This document shows, one piece after another, positions 41,912 through 51,182 of a stretch of DNA of 64,000 nucleotides (its first letter is position 1; the number at the start of each line of letters is the position of its first letter). Location of the stretch: contig NZ_CP033204.1 of the NCBI RefSeq assembly GCF_022701295.1, forward strand, positions 3,100,001 to 3,164,000, given 5' to 3'. The translations under genes were made by a program, and so were the position numbers. Source of the DNA: Sphingopyxis sp. YF1. GTDB taxonomy: Bacteria; Pseudomonadota; Alphaproteobacteria; Sphingomonadales; Sphingomonadaceae. The notes under the pieces were generated by a model. The model had not been told where the DNA came from and made no database searches. It saw only the letters and a list, made by a program, of their open reading frames with translations.

Positions 41912-42438
41912 GCGACCACCCCAAGACCGACGCGCGCACCGCGTCGATGATCCGCGTCGACCAGGCGGGCGAATATGGCGCGACGCGCATCTATGCCGGC
42001 CAGCTGGCGGTGATGGGCGACCGCCATCCGATGGCGCGCGAGATCGCGCATATGGCCGAACAGGAAGAGCGCCACCGCAAATTCTTCGACGCGATGATCG
42101 CCCGGCGCGGCGTGCGCCCGACCGCGCTCCAGCCCTTCTGGAAGGTCGCAGGCTTCGCGCTGGGCGCGGCGACCGCCGCGATGGGGCCCCGCGCCGCGAT
42201 GGCGTGCACCGCCGCGGTGGAGACCGAGATCGACCGCCACTATCGCGACCAGCTCGCCGAACTCGGCGACAGCGACCCCGAACTCAGCGCCGCGGTTGCC
42301 GATTTCCGCGCCGAGGAACTGGAACACAAGGAGGCCGCGCTCGCCGCGGGTGCCGAAAGCGCTCCCGGTTATCCGCTGCTCAGCTTTGCGATCCGCGCCG
42401 GTTGCCGCGCAGCCATCGCGCTGTCGAAGCGTATCTGA
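41908..42438 (+). CDS. coq7: Coq7-type demethoxyubiquinone hydroxylase
   Basis: A 176-residue di-iron enzyme of ubiquinone synthesis. Ligand motifs are seen in D-Q-A-G-E-Y-G-A-T-R-I-Y, M-A-E-Q-E-E-R-H, the E-T-E-I-D-R-H-Y stretch and E-E-L-E-H-K-E-A, giving the repeated E...ExxH pattern of the family. Starts in the ATGA overlap with dsbB. Replaces UbiF, as usual in alphaproteobacteria. Confidence 0.95.
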   Translation: MSDHPKTDARTASMIRVDQAGEYGATRIYAGQLAVMGDRHPMAREIAHMAEQEERHRKFFDAMIARRGVRPTALQPFWKVAGFALGAATAAMGPRAAMACTAAVETEIDRHYRDQLAELGDSDPELSAAVADFRAEELEHKEAALAAGAESAPGYPLLSFAIRAGCRAAIALSKRI

Positions 42439-42515
42439 TACGAAGATCGCCCGCGCCGTTCATGACGGATGCAGGCTCGCGGTGCCAAGCCACCCCAGAT
42501 GACGAAGGAAAACCG

Positions 42516-43130
42516 ATGACCCGCCTGCCCCTCGCCGCCCTGTTCCTTGCCGGCAGCCTCGCCGCGCTGCCCGCCGCCGCGCAGGACGCCGACACGAGCG
42601 CCGCCGAAAAGATCAACCAGGTCATCGTCTATGGCAACGACAAGTGCGAAGCGAGCAGCGCCGACGAGATCGTCGTGTGTAACCGCCTTCCCGAAGGCGA
42701 TCGCTATCGCGTGCCGCAGATCTTTCGCGGCGGCGACCCGCTCGACCCGCGCAACCAGGCGTGGCTCAACCGCGTGACCGCGATGGAGCGCGTCGGCCGT
42801 TTCGGCACCGACAGCTGCTCGCCCGTCGGCCTCGGCGGCTTCACCGGCTGTACCCAGGCGCTCGTTGCGGGCGCCAAGGCCGAAGCGCAGGCCGCCGACA
42901 AGACCGACTGGCAGAAGATGATCGCCGAAGAGCGCGCCAAGCGCATCGCGGGCATCGATGCCGCCTCCGCCGAGGTCGAAGCAGCGGTGGTCGCCGAGGA
43001 ACGCGCGCTCGCCGAGCGGCAGAAGGCCGCCGCCGAACTCGAGCGCCAGGCCAATGGCGAAGCGCCGCGGCCCGCGCAGCCCGAGACCGATCCCGAAGCG
43101 AGCGAACTTCCGGTTCCGCCGCAGGGCTGA
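42516..43130 (+). CDS. Exported protein of unknown function
   Basis: A 204-residue protein with a clear signal peptide (M-T-R-L-P-L-A-A-L to P-A-A-A-Q-D). Four cysteines occur as C44 in N-D-K-C-E-A, C55 in V-V-C-N-R-L-P-E-G-D-R-Y-R and two in D-S-C-S-P-V-G-L-G-G-F-T-G-C, which may form two periplasmic disulfides. The last 75 residues are a charged helix followed by a Pro-rich tail. The I-V-V-C-x-R-x...Y-R-x-P pattern is common in small exported sphingomonad proteins of unknown role. It is preceded by dsbB-coq7. Confidence 0.75.
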   Translation: MTRLPLAALFLAGSLAALPAAAQDADTSAAEKINQVIVYGNDKCEASSADEIVVCNRLPEGDRYRVPQIFRGGDPLDPRNQAWLNRVTAMERVGRFGTDSCSPVGLGGFTGCTQALVAGAKAEAQAADKTDWQKMIAEERAKRIAGIDAASAEVEAAVVAEERALAERQKAAAELERQANGEAPRPAQPETDPEASELPVPPQG

Positions 43131-43209
43131 CCGCCACGCCCCGACTGACCGGTTGATCGCACGCCCACACTGGGTTAGCGATTCCCCGACTGGGGAACAG
43201 GGGCGATAC

Positions 43210-44964
43210 ATGAAGATCGGAATGATGGCGCTACTGCCGGCCGCGATGGGTCTGGCCGTGCCGGCCATTGCCGCACAGGCGGCGAACGAGACGACAGCTT
43301 CAGCGCGTGGTGAGGCTCCGCTCGCACCACCCGTCGCACCGGCGGCGAGCGTCGCCGCGAGCGATCAGGATTTTTCGGCTTGCGACGGCTATAATGCCCC
43401 GCGCGGAAAATCGGACGGAATCGCACGCGAGACCTTCATGTTCGGCGCTGCCACGCGATCCGCCGACATCCGCCGCAACAGCATTTACACGTTCGGCGAG
43501 AAAGGATTCGCCGCCTGCGAACGCGCGCTGCAGGACACCCGCCTGATCGACGCCTTCTGGCTGCGCCGTGCCAATCTGTTGCAAGCGCAGGCTGTCCATG
43601 CAGTTTGGGCGGGCCAGGCCGAACGTGCCATCGAGCTGACCGGCGCCAGCGATGCCCTCGGCGTCGCGCAAAAGGACGGCTATTTCCTGCAGAGCATCGG
43701 TGTCGGAAACCGCGGCGTCCGGGCCTATGCGCTGATCGCGCTCGGCCGGCGCGACGAGGCGCTGGCGGCCATCGCGGAAATGCGGGCGGGTCGCCCCTGG
43801 TCACAGTCAATCCGCCAACTCGCAATGCGACTGCACATGCACCTCGACAAAAGTTTCGCGGCGCACGCCACCGAGATGAAGGATGCCATTCCGCTGTCGC
43901 CCGAAAGCGGCCGCGCACTTTTCTGGATGCTGTTCCTCGACGGCGACCTGGAAGCAGCGCGCGCGATCGCACCGACCATCAGCTTCGACCTCCCCAAACA
44001 ACGGGGTGGCTGGACGTTGCGGGACGGCTGGCAGAACGAACTCGAAGAGATCGGTCAGCGCGCCACGGTGCAGGGCGCGCATGCTTATACGGAGGCAGCC
44101 GCCGGCTATACCGCTTCGGCAAAGGCGGCGCTCGCAGAGGCGAAGGCCGACCTCGACGAAGCGATGGCACCGCCACCGCCGCGCGCCGACGGCAAGCCGC
44201 CGAAGAAACAGGTTGTCGAAGAATATGGCCGTCGGCTGCCCTATGCGCGCCGGGCCAAAAACGAAATCGAGCTTTGGGAAGCCGCTATCGACCTGCGGCC
44301 GAAGATCGCCATGCGCCCCGGCGACGAAACCCACGCCGAATTCATAGCCAAGGGGTTGGATAAACTGCCGATCATTGCCGACATATTGGCAAATCTACCC
44401 ACCGAAAATGCCGCCGAAAAAGCCGAGCTCGATGCGGTTCGGGCAAGGTTGCGGAGCGATTTCGACGCCGAGCGCGTCAAGGCTCTCGACTTTCCGGCGG
44501 TCGAGCTGATGGCGCTGCTGCCGCGGCCCGAAACCTCGCGAATTGTTCCGACGCTCAAGCCAGCCGGCGACGGTTATTTCCTCAGCGACTCGGGATTGTC
44601 GCGCAATCAGGAGGGCAAGAGCAATACCTGGACCATTCGCTATACCCACAATCTGGCGCCGATCGCCGCCGTGGAAGAGCTGGCGATGCTCGGCGCGGCG
44701 CAGACCGCGCGCCGCGAGGGCTATGACAGCATGATCCTGCTCAGCCGCCTGTCGATCTCGCGCACGACCAACGTGTCGGGGATGTATATCGGCAGCTATC
44801 AGCAGAATTCGGGCTACGAGGCCCAGATGCGGGTGCGCTTCGTCAACGCCGGCGCCCTTCCCGCCGACCTCGCCGGAATGGAATGGCGCCTGATCCCGGC
44901 CCAAAAGGCGATCGACGATTTGTCGGGCCGCTACAAGACCGGCGGGCTCACCATCGCCTGGTGA
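43210..44964 (+). CDS. Exported helical-repeat protein of unknown function
   Basis: A 584-residue protein with a signal peptide (M-K-I-G-M-M-A to A-I-A-A-Q-A). The body is mostly helical with TPR-like alternation (A-Y-A-L-I-A-L-G-R-R-D-E-A-L-A-A-I) in residues 120-300, a Pro-rich, Lys-rich linker near 320, and a C-terminal part rich in beta structure. No enzyme motif was found. The ATG follows a GGGGCGATAC stretch. It ends 13 bp from the convergent S9 peptidase gene. Possibly a periplasmic scaffold, but this is a guess. Confidence 0.72.
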   Translation: MKIGMMALLPAAMGLAVPAIAAQAANETTASARGEAPLAPPVAPAASVAASDQDFSACDGYNAPRGKSDGIARETFMFGAATRSADIRRNSIYTFGEKGFAACERALQDTRLIDAFWLRRANLLQAQAVHAVWAGQAERAIELTGASDALGVAQKDGYFLQSIGVGNRGVRAYALIALGRRDEALAAIAEMRAGRPWSQSIRQLAMRLHMHLDKSFAAHATEMKDAIPLSPESGRALFWMLFLDGDLEAARAIAPTISFDLPKQRGGWTLRDGWQNELEEIGQRATVQGAHAYTEAAAGYTASAKAALAEAKADLDEAMAPPPPRADGKPPKKQVVEEYGRRLPYARRAKNEIELWEAAIDLRPKIAMRPGDETHAEFIAKGLDKLPIIADILANLPTENAAEKAELDAVRARLRSDFDAERVKALDFPAVELMALLPRPETSRIVPTLKPAGDGYFLSDSGLSRNQEGKSNTWTIRYTHNLAPIAAVEELAMLGAAQTARREGYDSMILLSRLSISRTTNVSGMYIGSYQQNSGYEAQMRVRFVNAGALPADLAGMEWRLIPAQKAIDDLSGRYKTGGLTIAW

Positions 44965-44977
44965 GCCCGCGACGACC

Positions 44978-46918
44978 TCAATTCAGCAGATATTTCTGCC
45001 AGAAGACGAGCGACGCCCAGAAATTATAGTCGGCGTTCTCCTTCTTCGCGAAGCCGTGCCCTTCGTTGGTGCCGACCAGGTGCCACGCCGTCCCGCCGTT
45101 CTTGCGCACCGCGGCGACGATCTGGTCGGCCTCCGACGCCGGGACGCGCGGGTCGTTGGCGCCGGTCACCACGAACAGCGGCTTCCTGATGTCCCCGACG
45201 CGCGTCAGCGGCGAGATTTCGGTCAGCTTGGCGCGCTGTTCGGGCACACGCTCGTCGCCATATTCGACGCGGCGCAGGTCGCGGCGGTAATCCTGCGTAT
45301 TTTCGAGGAAGGTCACGAAGTTCGAGATCGCGACCACGCAGAGGTTGGCGCGCAGCTTGTCGGCATAGTGCGTCGCCGCGGCATAGCACATATAACCGCC
45401 ATAGCTGCCCCCGGTCAGCCCGAAGCGCGCGGCGTCTAGCGTCTTGTCCTTTGCCAGATGGTCAAGGAAGGCGCCCATGTCCCTGACGCTGTCCTCGCGC
45501 TTGAAGGGGCCGTTGTCGAGGCTAACGAAGGTCTTGCCATAGCCCGTCGAACCGCGGACGTTGGGGAAGAAGACCGCGATGCCCAGTTCGTTCATCAGAT
45601 AGTTGTTGCGCCCCATGAAGCCCGGGCGCGACTGGCCTTCGGGACCGCCGTGGACATTCATGATCATCGGCCGCTTGCCGGGGAATTTGGCCGGATCGGG
45701 GCGATAGAGGAAGCCCGACACCTCAAGCCCGTCGAAGCTCTTCACCTTGACCAGTTCGGGTTCGACATTCTTGGTCACGTCGAGCCCGCCGGTCTCGCTC
45801 TCGGTCCAGCGCGTGACCTTGAGCGTTCGGGGGTCGACGCTGAACGCGTCGGCGGCGCTGCGCGCCGAGGTGAAGGTGATCCCGACCTCGCCCCACGGCG
45901 CGATGTCGACCCCGCCGATGATGCCGGCGGGCAAGCCGTCGACGGTGCGCACCGCGCCCGTCTTCGGATCGAGAAGACGCAGCTTCGACATGCCCGCCTC
46001 GTTCACCGTATAGGCGATGAAGCTGCCGTCGTCGGCGATGTCGAACCCGCTGACCTCCCATTTTTCTGCCGGCCCCCTGGGCGTGAAGGCGCCGGTTGCG
46101 GGGTCGAGCGTGCCGAGGCGTTCGAACTCGGCGCCCTCGTCGCTGGTGATCCAGATCGTGCCGTCGGGCGCGAACTGGCCGCCGCCGTGCGACACCATCT
46201 TTGCATGATCGCCGATCGGGGTCAGCTTGCCGGTAGCGAGATCGAGGCGGAAGAAGTCCGACTTCTGCACCGAGCTGTATTTGCCGACGAGCGCCCAGCT
46301 CTTGTCGGGCGCGAAGTCGAGCATCGCCCAGCCGCCACCCTCGACCTGCGCCACCATCCGGCTCGACTTCGGATCGCGCGGGTCGATCAGATAGAGGTCG
46401 CTGTCGCGGCCGTTGCGGCGGGTCGAGGTAAAGCCGACGAGGCTGCCGTCCCTGCTCCACGCGTTGAGCCCGTTGCGGCTCTTGCCGTCGGTCAGCAGGT
46501 CGAGCCGCCCGTCCTTCATCGCATAGATCTGGTAGAATTCATTGCCGCCGATATCCTTCTGGACCAGCATCAGGTCGCCCGTCTTCGGCGACCAGGCGGC
46601 GGTGCCGACGGGCTCTTCCTCGAAAGTGACCTGCTTGCGCGCGCCCATCGGCATCGCAACGCGGTGGACCTGCGACGTGTTGCCGAAGCGCGTCGCGATC
46701 AGCATCGATTTGTCGACCGGGTTCCAGCCGAGGAAGTTCGCGCCGCGATTTTCCATATAGGGCCGCGTCGCCGCCGCGATCTCGGCGGGAATGTCGGGCA
46801 TGCCGTCGGCGATGAGCGCCGCTGGACGCGGCACGACATTGGCGGGCTTGGCGGCCTCCTGCGCCAGGGCCGGGTCAAGCGGCAGGGTGAGGGCCGCCAG
46901 AAAGGCAAGACTACGCAT
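44978..46918 (-). CDS. Periplasmic S9-family prolyl-oligopeptidase-like peptidase
   Basis: A 646-residue exported serine peptidase. Signal peptide (to A-L-A-Q-E), then a seven-bladed beta-propeller (about 50-380; repeated W-S-P-K, F-A-P-D-K, D-P-R-D-P-K) and an alpha/beta-hydrolase domain with Ser in G-G-S-Y-G-G-Y-M, Asp in G-A-N-D-P-R-V-P and His in T-N-E-G-H-G-F. The order and spacing fit acylaminoacyl/dipeptidyl peptidases of group S9C. It would break down small peptides in the periplasm. A second, S9A-type, enzyme is encoded 10 kb away. Confidence 0.93.
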   Translation of the reverse strand: MRSLAFLAALTLPLDPALAQEAAKPANVVPRPAALIADGMPDIPAEIAAATRPYMENRGANFLGWNPVDKSMLIATRFGNTSQVHRVAMPMGARKQVTFEEEPVGTAAWSPKTGDLMLVQKDIGGNEFYQIYAMKDGRLDLLTDGKSRNGLNAWSRDGSLVGFTSTRRNGRDSDLYLIDPRDPKSSRMVAQVEGGGWAMLDFAPDKSWALVGKYSSVQKSDFFRLDLATGKLTPIGDHAKMVSHGGGQFAPDGTIWITSDEGAEFERLGTLDPATGAFTPRGPAEKWEVSGFDIADDGSFIAYTVNEAGMSKLRLLDPKTGAVRTVDGLPAGIIGGVDIAPWGEVGITFTSARSAADAFSVDPRTLKVTRWTESETGGLDVTKNVEPELVKVKSFDGLEVSGFLYRPDPAKFPGKRPMIMNVHGGPEGQSRPGFMGRNNYLMNELGIAVFFPNVRGSTGYGKTFVSLDNGPFKREDSVRDMGAFLDHLAKDKTLDAARFGLTGGSYGGYMCYAAATHYADKLRANLCVVAISNFVTFLENTQDYRRDLRRVEYGDERVPEQRAKLTEISPLTRVGDIRKPLFVVTGANDPRVPASEADQIVAAVRKNGGTAWHLVGTNEGHGFAKKENADYNFWASLVFWQKYLLN

Positions 46919-46924
46919 CGATGA

Positions 46925-47279
46925 TTCCCCTGTTTTCCGGATCGGTCCGGGTGACGGGAATAGACGCTATCAGTCGTTCGGGCGGATGCAAGTTTCGACG
47001 GAAAACGGTGTCGCATCGATGAAATGCCGCGCCCGCGACTCGGGGCGCACGTCGTCCGGCCCATCGGCGCCCAAGCGGTCCCCGACATGTTTTGCGGCCC
47101 GAAAACATCCAAAAAAACACCCAATATGGCAGTCTTGGCGCGTATCGACCCGAATTCGTTCAAAAAGCGGGGCGAATGGTGACCAAAATTAACGAATCGG
47201 CGGCACTCTGTCTTGACTTGGTCATGAGGGGCTGAAAACTTGGCGTTTCTGGGAATCGCCAGCCTAGGGGGCTGATAAA
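46925..47279. other. Intergenic region, 355 bp, no gene seen
   Basis: Divergent gap between the S9 peptidase and a small membrane protein. It is richer in A and T than the flanks in 47100-47240. A TTGACT at 47213-47218 is not followed by a clear -10 at a proper distance. No repeat or RNA fold was recognised. Confidence 0.5.
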
Positions 47280-47678
47280 ATGGCATCTGCATTTGGACCG
47301 CGCCTCTGGGGGCGCTCGACCCGCAATGTGCCTCCGGCGCGCAGCCTGGGTCGTCGAATGACCTGGCATGCCGCCGCCGCGCTTCTCGTCTTCGCCGCGC
47401 TGCAGATCTGGCTCGTGTCGAGCGCGATCGCCGTCGGTGCGCCGACCGCGCTCACCTTCGTCGCCCTCGCCCTGCTGCTCGCGCTGGCGGTGCCGGTCGC
47501 GCGGATCACCGAACGCCGCTGGTATCATCTGAGCCGTCAGGCGCTCGCCAGCTGGGGTCTCCACGCGCGCTTCCGCCGCGACGTCCGGCGCCTGTGGGTC
47601 GCCGCGCTTGCCCTGCCCTTCCTGTGGGTCAGCGGCGCAATGGCGGCGACGACGGGCCTGTCGGCCCTCGCCGGCTGA
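47280..47678 (+). CDS. Small inner-membrane protein of unknown function
   Basis: A 132-residue basic protein with three probable membrane helices (about 29-50, 54-74 and 106-125) and a positively charged N-terminus. No domain recognised. It is 58 bp before pmbA in the same direction. Possibly cytoplasmic-membrane associated; function unknown. Confidence 0.6.
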   Translation: MASAFGPRLWGRSTRNVPPARSLGRRMTWHAAAALLVFAALQIWLVSSAIAVGAPTALTFVALALLLALAVPVARITERRWYHLSRQALASWGLHARFRRDVRRLWVAALALPFLWVSGAMAATTGLSALAG

Positions 47679-47736
47679 CCCGATTATCCACCGATAAGAT
47701 TTTGACGGCTTCGCATGCGCGCCCTAAGGCGCGCCC

Positions 47737-49080
47737 ATGCTGACCGTAGCCGAAGCCCTCGACCGCGCACATATGCTGTGCGACGCCGCGACCAAGGCGG
47801 GCGCCGACGCCGCCGACGCGCTTTATTATTGCAACGCCGCAACCTCGGTCTCGATGCGCCTCGGCGCGCTCGAGGATGTCGAGCGCTCCGAAGGCCAGGA
47901 TATCGCGCTGCGCGCCTTCGTCGGCCAGCGCAGCGCCAGCGTATCGACCGCCGACATGGACCCGGGCGAGCTGGCCAAGCTGGTCGATCGCTGCGTCGCG
48001 ATGGCGCGCGAGGCCCCCGAGGATCCCTATGCCGGCCTTGCGCCGGACGAACTGCTGTTCCGCGGCCGCGTTCCCGATCTCGACCTTGACGACGGCAGCG
48101 AAGCCGACCCGCAGGCGCTGCGCGCCGCGGCGCTGGAGGCCGAGGAGGCCGCGCGCGCGGTCGCGGGCGTCACCAACAGCGAAGGCGGCACCGCGAGCCA
48201 CAGCCGCACCCGTATCGCGCTCGTCACCAGTCACGGCTTTGCGGGCGGCTACGGCGCGAGCGGCCACAGCCTTTCGGCCAGCGTCATCGCCGGCGAGGGC
48301 GCGACCATGCAGCGCGACTATGGATGGCACAGCGCCCATCACCTGTCCGACCTCGAAGCCGCGCTGGCCATTGGCACCCGCGCCGGCACCCGCGCGGTCG
48401 CCCGCCTCAACCCCGGCAAGGCGCCGGTCGGCAAGGTCCCGGTCCTTTTCGATCCGCGCGTCAGCAGTTCGATGATCAGCCATCTGCTCGGTGCGATCGG
48501 CGGTCCCGCGATCGCGCGCGGCACCAGCTTCCTGCTCGGCAAGGAAGAGGCGCAGCTGTTCGACTCGGGCATCGTCATCCGCGACGAGCCGCATCGCGCG
48601 CGCGGTCTTCGAAGCCGCGCCTTCGACGGCGAGGGGCTGCCGACGGCGGCGCGCGACATCATCGCCGGCGGGCGCCTGACCGGCTGGCTGCTCGACACCG
48701 CATCGGCACGGCAGCTCGGCCTGACCCCGACCGGCCACGCGAGCCGCGGCGGCGGCGCGTCGGGGGTCGCGGTCAGCAACGTCCATCTCGCGGCCGGCGG
48801 CGTCACCCCAGCCGCGCTGATGGCCGACGTGACCGAGGGCGTCTATGTCACCGAACTGATCGGCCAGGGCGTCAATCCGGTGACCGGCGATTACAGCCGC
48901 GGCGCATCGGGCTTCGCCATCCGCGGCGGCCAGCTCGCCGAACCGATCGCCGAATTCACCGTCGCGGGCAATCTGATCGACATGTTCGCGGCGCTCGTCC
49001 CCGCCGACGATCTCGAATATCGCCACGGCACCAACGCCCCGACAATCCGGATCGACGGCATGACCGTCGCGTCGAGCTGA
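47737..49080 (+). CDS. pmbA: TldD/PmbA-family metalloprotease component PmbA
   Basis: A 447-residue protein of the TldE/PmbA type, which with TldD forms the heterodimeric peptidase that processes modified peptides such as microcins. The central domain R-G-T-S-F-L and the C-terminal G-Q-G-V-N-P-V-T-G-D-Y-S-R-G-A-S-G-F and A-G-N-L-I-D-M-F motifs are visible; the HExxxH of TldD is absent, as expected. The tldD gene is not in the window. Partner and substrate are inferred from the family. Confidence 0.92.
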   Translation: MLTVAEALDRAHMLCDAATKAGADAADALYYCNAATSVSMRLGALEDVERSEGQDIALRAFVGQRSASVSTADMDPGELAKLVDRCVAMAREAPEDPYAGLAPDELLFRGRVPDLDLDDGSEADPQALRAAALEAEEAARAVAGVTNSEGGTASHSRTRIALVTSHGFAGGYGASGHSLSASVIAGEGATMQRDYGWHSAHHLSDLEAALAIGTRAGTRAVARLNPGKAPVGKVPVLFDPRVSSSMISHLLGAIGGPAIARGTSFLLGKEEAQLFDSGIVIRDEPHRARGLRSRAFDGEGLPTAARDIIAGGRLTGWLLDTASARQLGLTPTGHASRGGGASGVAVSNVHLAAGGVTPAALMADVTEGVYVTELIGQGVNPVTGDYSRGASGFAIRGGQLAEPIAEFTVAGNLIDMFAALVPADDLEYRHGTNAPTIRIDGMTVASS

Positions 49081-49091
49081 GCGGACCGCCA

Positions 49092-49883
49092 GTGCCCGCC
49101 CGCAACCTCGAAGCCGTGATCGCGGCGACGCGCGAGGTTGGCGACATGGCGATGGCGCGCTGGCGCGGCGAAGGGCGCCCGGTCGATGTCTGGCACAAGT
49201 CGCACGACAATCCGGTCAGCGACGTCGACCTGGCGGTCGATGCGCGGCTGAAGGCGGTGCTCGGCGCGATGGTGCCCGAGGCCGGTTGGCTCTCCGAAGA
49301 GACCGCCGACAGCGACGACCGGCTGGCGCGGCGCGCGATGTGGTGCGTCGACCCGATCGACGGCACCCGCGACTTCATCCGCGGCCGCCCCGGCTGGTGC
49401 GTGTCGGTCGCGCTGGTGGTCGACGGCGCCCCCGAACTCGGCGTGCTCTATGCGCCCGCGCTCGACGAGCTGTGGGTCGCGCAGCGCGGCAAGGGGGCAA
49501 CGCTGAACGGCGAGGCGCTGCGCGCCAGCCGCCGGATGATTTTCGACGGATCGCGCGTCCCCGCCGACAGCCTGCCCAAGATCGACCGCGACCTGATCAT
49601 GGTCACCAAACCGAACAGCATCGCGCTGCGCATGGCGCTCGTCGCCGACGACCGCGCCGACCTCGTCGCCACGCTGCGCTGGGGCTTCGAATGGGATGTC
49701 GCCGCCGCCGCGCTGATCGCGATCGAGGCGGGCGCCGCGGTGACCGATGCCTTTGGCGAACCGCTGCGTTTCAACACGCCGCGCGCGCAGGCCTTCGGCG
49801 TCATCGCCTGCGCGCCGGGGATTCACCGCGCCGTCGTCGCGCGCCTGTACGACCGCGCGGTGGCGCTGACCGCGAAGGATTGA
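49092..49883 (+). CDS. Inositol monophosphatase-family phosphatase (CysQ-like)
   Basis: A 263-residue Mg-dependent phosphatase with the metal motifs W-L-S-E-E-T, W-C-V-D-P-I-D-G-T-R-D-F and W-E-W-D-V-A-A-A (here F-E-W-D-V-A). These could act on inositol phosphate or on 3'(2'),5'-bisphosphate nucleotides (CysQ). Start taken as GTG 12 bp after pmbA; no ATG fits better. Likely in one transcript with pmbA. Confidence 0.85.
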   Translation: MPARNLEAVIAATREVGDMAMARWRGEGRPVDVWHKSHDNPVSDVDLAVDARLKAVLGAMVPEAGWLSEETADSDDRLARRAMWCVDPIDGTRDFIRGRPGWCVSVALVVDGAPELGVLYAPALDELWVAQRGKGATLNGEALRASRRMIFDGSRVPADSLPKIDRDLIMVTKPNSIALRMALVADDRADLVATLRWGFEWDVAAAALIAIEAGAAVTDAFGEPLRFNTPRAQAFGVIACAPGIHRAVVARLYDRAVALTAKD

Positions 49884-50217
49884 GCCTCAATTGCCGGGCG
49901 CGCCGTCCAGTCGCACCGCCCTGATCGACAGCTGCACAAGGACACGAAAGCTCGATATCCGGGGCGCATGCGCGGGGACTTTGCCGCTTCAAGGACTTCC
50001 GGCGGAAACGGACCGCCGGGCGCGCCCGGTTTGCCGCAAAGACCGGCGCTTCGCTTGACTTTCGGCCCGACTCGCCCTAGTTGCGCTTCCATTCCAACAC
50101 CCTGACCGGACGGCGAAACGCAGCGAGCGTGTTCGTGGTCCGTTTTTTGCGTTGGAAATCAGACGCTTTGAGATGGGGCCGTTGCCAGCGCGCCCTGTGG
50201 AGCAGGAGAAAGAATAA
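49884..50217 (+). promoter_or_regulatory. Leader region of the alpha ribosomal protein cluster
   Basis: A 334-bp gap with no gene. TTGACT (50055-50060) precedes TAGTTG by 17 bp; it is a candidate promoter with a weak -10. It would leave a leader of about 130 bases before rpsM. Leaders of this cluster often carry a binding site for protein S4, but I could not identify one here. The rpsM start has AGGAGAAAG upstream. Confidence 0.4.
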
Positions 50218-50586
50218 ATGGCACGTATCGCGGGCGTCAACCTGCCCACCAACAAGCGCGTGATCATCGCGCTCACCTACATCCACGGCATCGGCCGCAA
50301 GACCGCGATCGACATCGCCGACAAGCTCGGCATCGATCACACGCGCCGCGTCCAGGACCTCAGCGACGCCGAAGTGCTGCAGATCCGCGAAACGCTCGAC
50401 GCCGACCACACGGTCGAGGGTGATCTTCGCCGCAACACGGCGATGAACATCAAGCGCCTGATGGACCTCGCCTGCTACCGCGGCCTGCGCCATCGCAAGG
50501 GCCTGCCGGTCCGCGGCCAGCGCACGCACACCAATGCGCGCACCCGCAAGGGCAAGGCCAAGCCGATCGCCGGTAAGAAGAAGTAA
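50218..50586 (+). CDS. rpsM: 30S ribosomal protein S13
   Basis: 122 residues: [18 protein letters not shown] and the C-terminal [13 protein letters not shown] tail are the S13 signatures. It sits in the head of the 30S subunit and contacts P-site tRNA. First gene of rpsM-rpsK-rpoA-rplQ. It is not preceded by secY-adk here, unlike the usual continuous arrangement. Confidence 0.99.
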   Translation: MARIAGVNLPTNKRVIIALTYIHGIGRKTAIDIADKLGIDHTRRVQDLSDAEVLQIRETLDADHTVEGDLRRNTAMNIKRLMDLACYRGLRHRKGLPVRGQRTHTNARTRKGKAKPIAGKKK

Positions 50587-50689
50587 GGTTCGAGCGCGTC
50601 CCCCGGGCGCGCTTCCTTGCTTTTCGCCGGCGGCACGCCATCAGGCGCCGACGGCCAGCTTCGCAGAATTCAGGATTTAGGATAGCATC

Positions 50690-51079
50690 ATGGCTCGTGA
50701 ACCGCAGCGCCTTCGTCGGCGCGAACGCAAGAACATCTCGTCGGGCGTCGCCCACGTCAACGCGACCTTCAACAACACGATGATCACCATCACCGACGCG
50801 CAGGGCAATGCGATTGCTTGGTCGAGCGCCGGCATGATGGGCTTCAAGGGCAGCCGCAAGTCGACCCCTTACGCGGCGCAGGTCTGCGCCGAAGACGCCG
50901 GCAAGAAGGCCGCCGAACACGGCGTCCGCACGCTGGAAGTCGAAGTCAAGGGTCCCGGCGCCGGCCGTGAATCGGCGCTGCGCGCGCTGCAGGCGGTCGG
51001 TTTCCACATCACGTCGATCCGCGACGTGACGCCGATCCCGCACAACGGCGTCCGCCCGGCCAAGCGCCGCCGCGTCTGA
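50690..51079 (+). CDS. rpsK: 30S ribosomal protein S11
   Basis: 129 residues with [30 protein letters not shown] and the C-terminal [15 protein letters not shown]. Platform protein of the 30S subunit. Follows rpsM by 103 bp, a longer gap than usual in this cluster. Confidence 0.99.
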   Translation: MAREPQRLRRRERKNISSGVAHVNATFNNTMITITDAQGNAIAWSSAGMMGFKGSRKSTPYAAQVCAEDAGKKAAEHGVRTLEVEVKGPGAGRESALRALQAVGFHITSIRDVTPIPHNGVRPAKRRRV

Positions 51080-51182
51080 CGTTTCCGGACCGGCCGCCCG
51101 CGGGCGGCCGCACCGTCACCATACCTAATGTGGGACATGTTGGCCGACCCCCGACCGTCCCACCCAAAGCAAAGGGAAGTCT

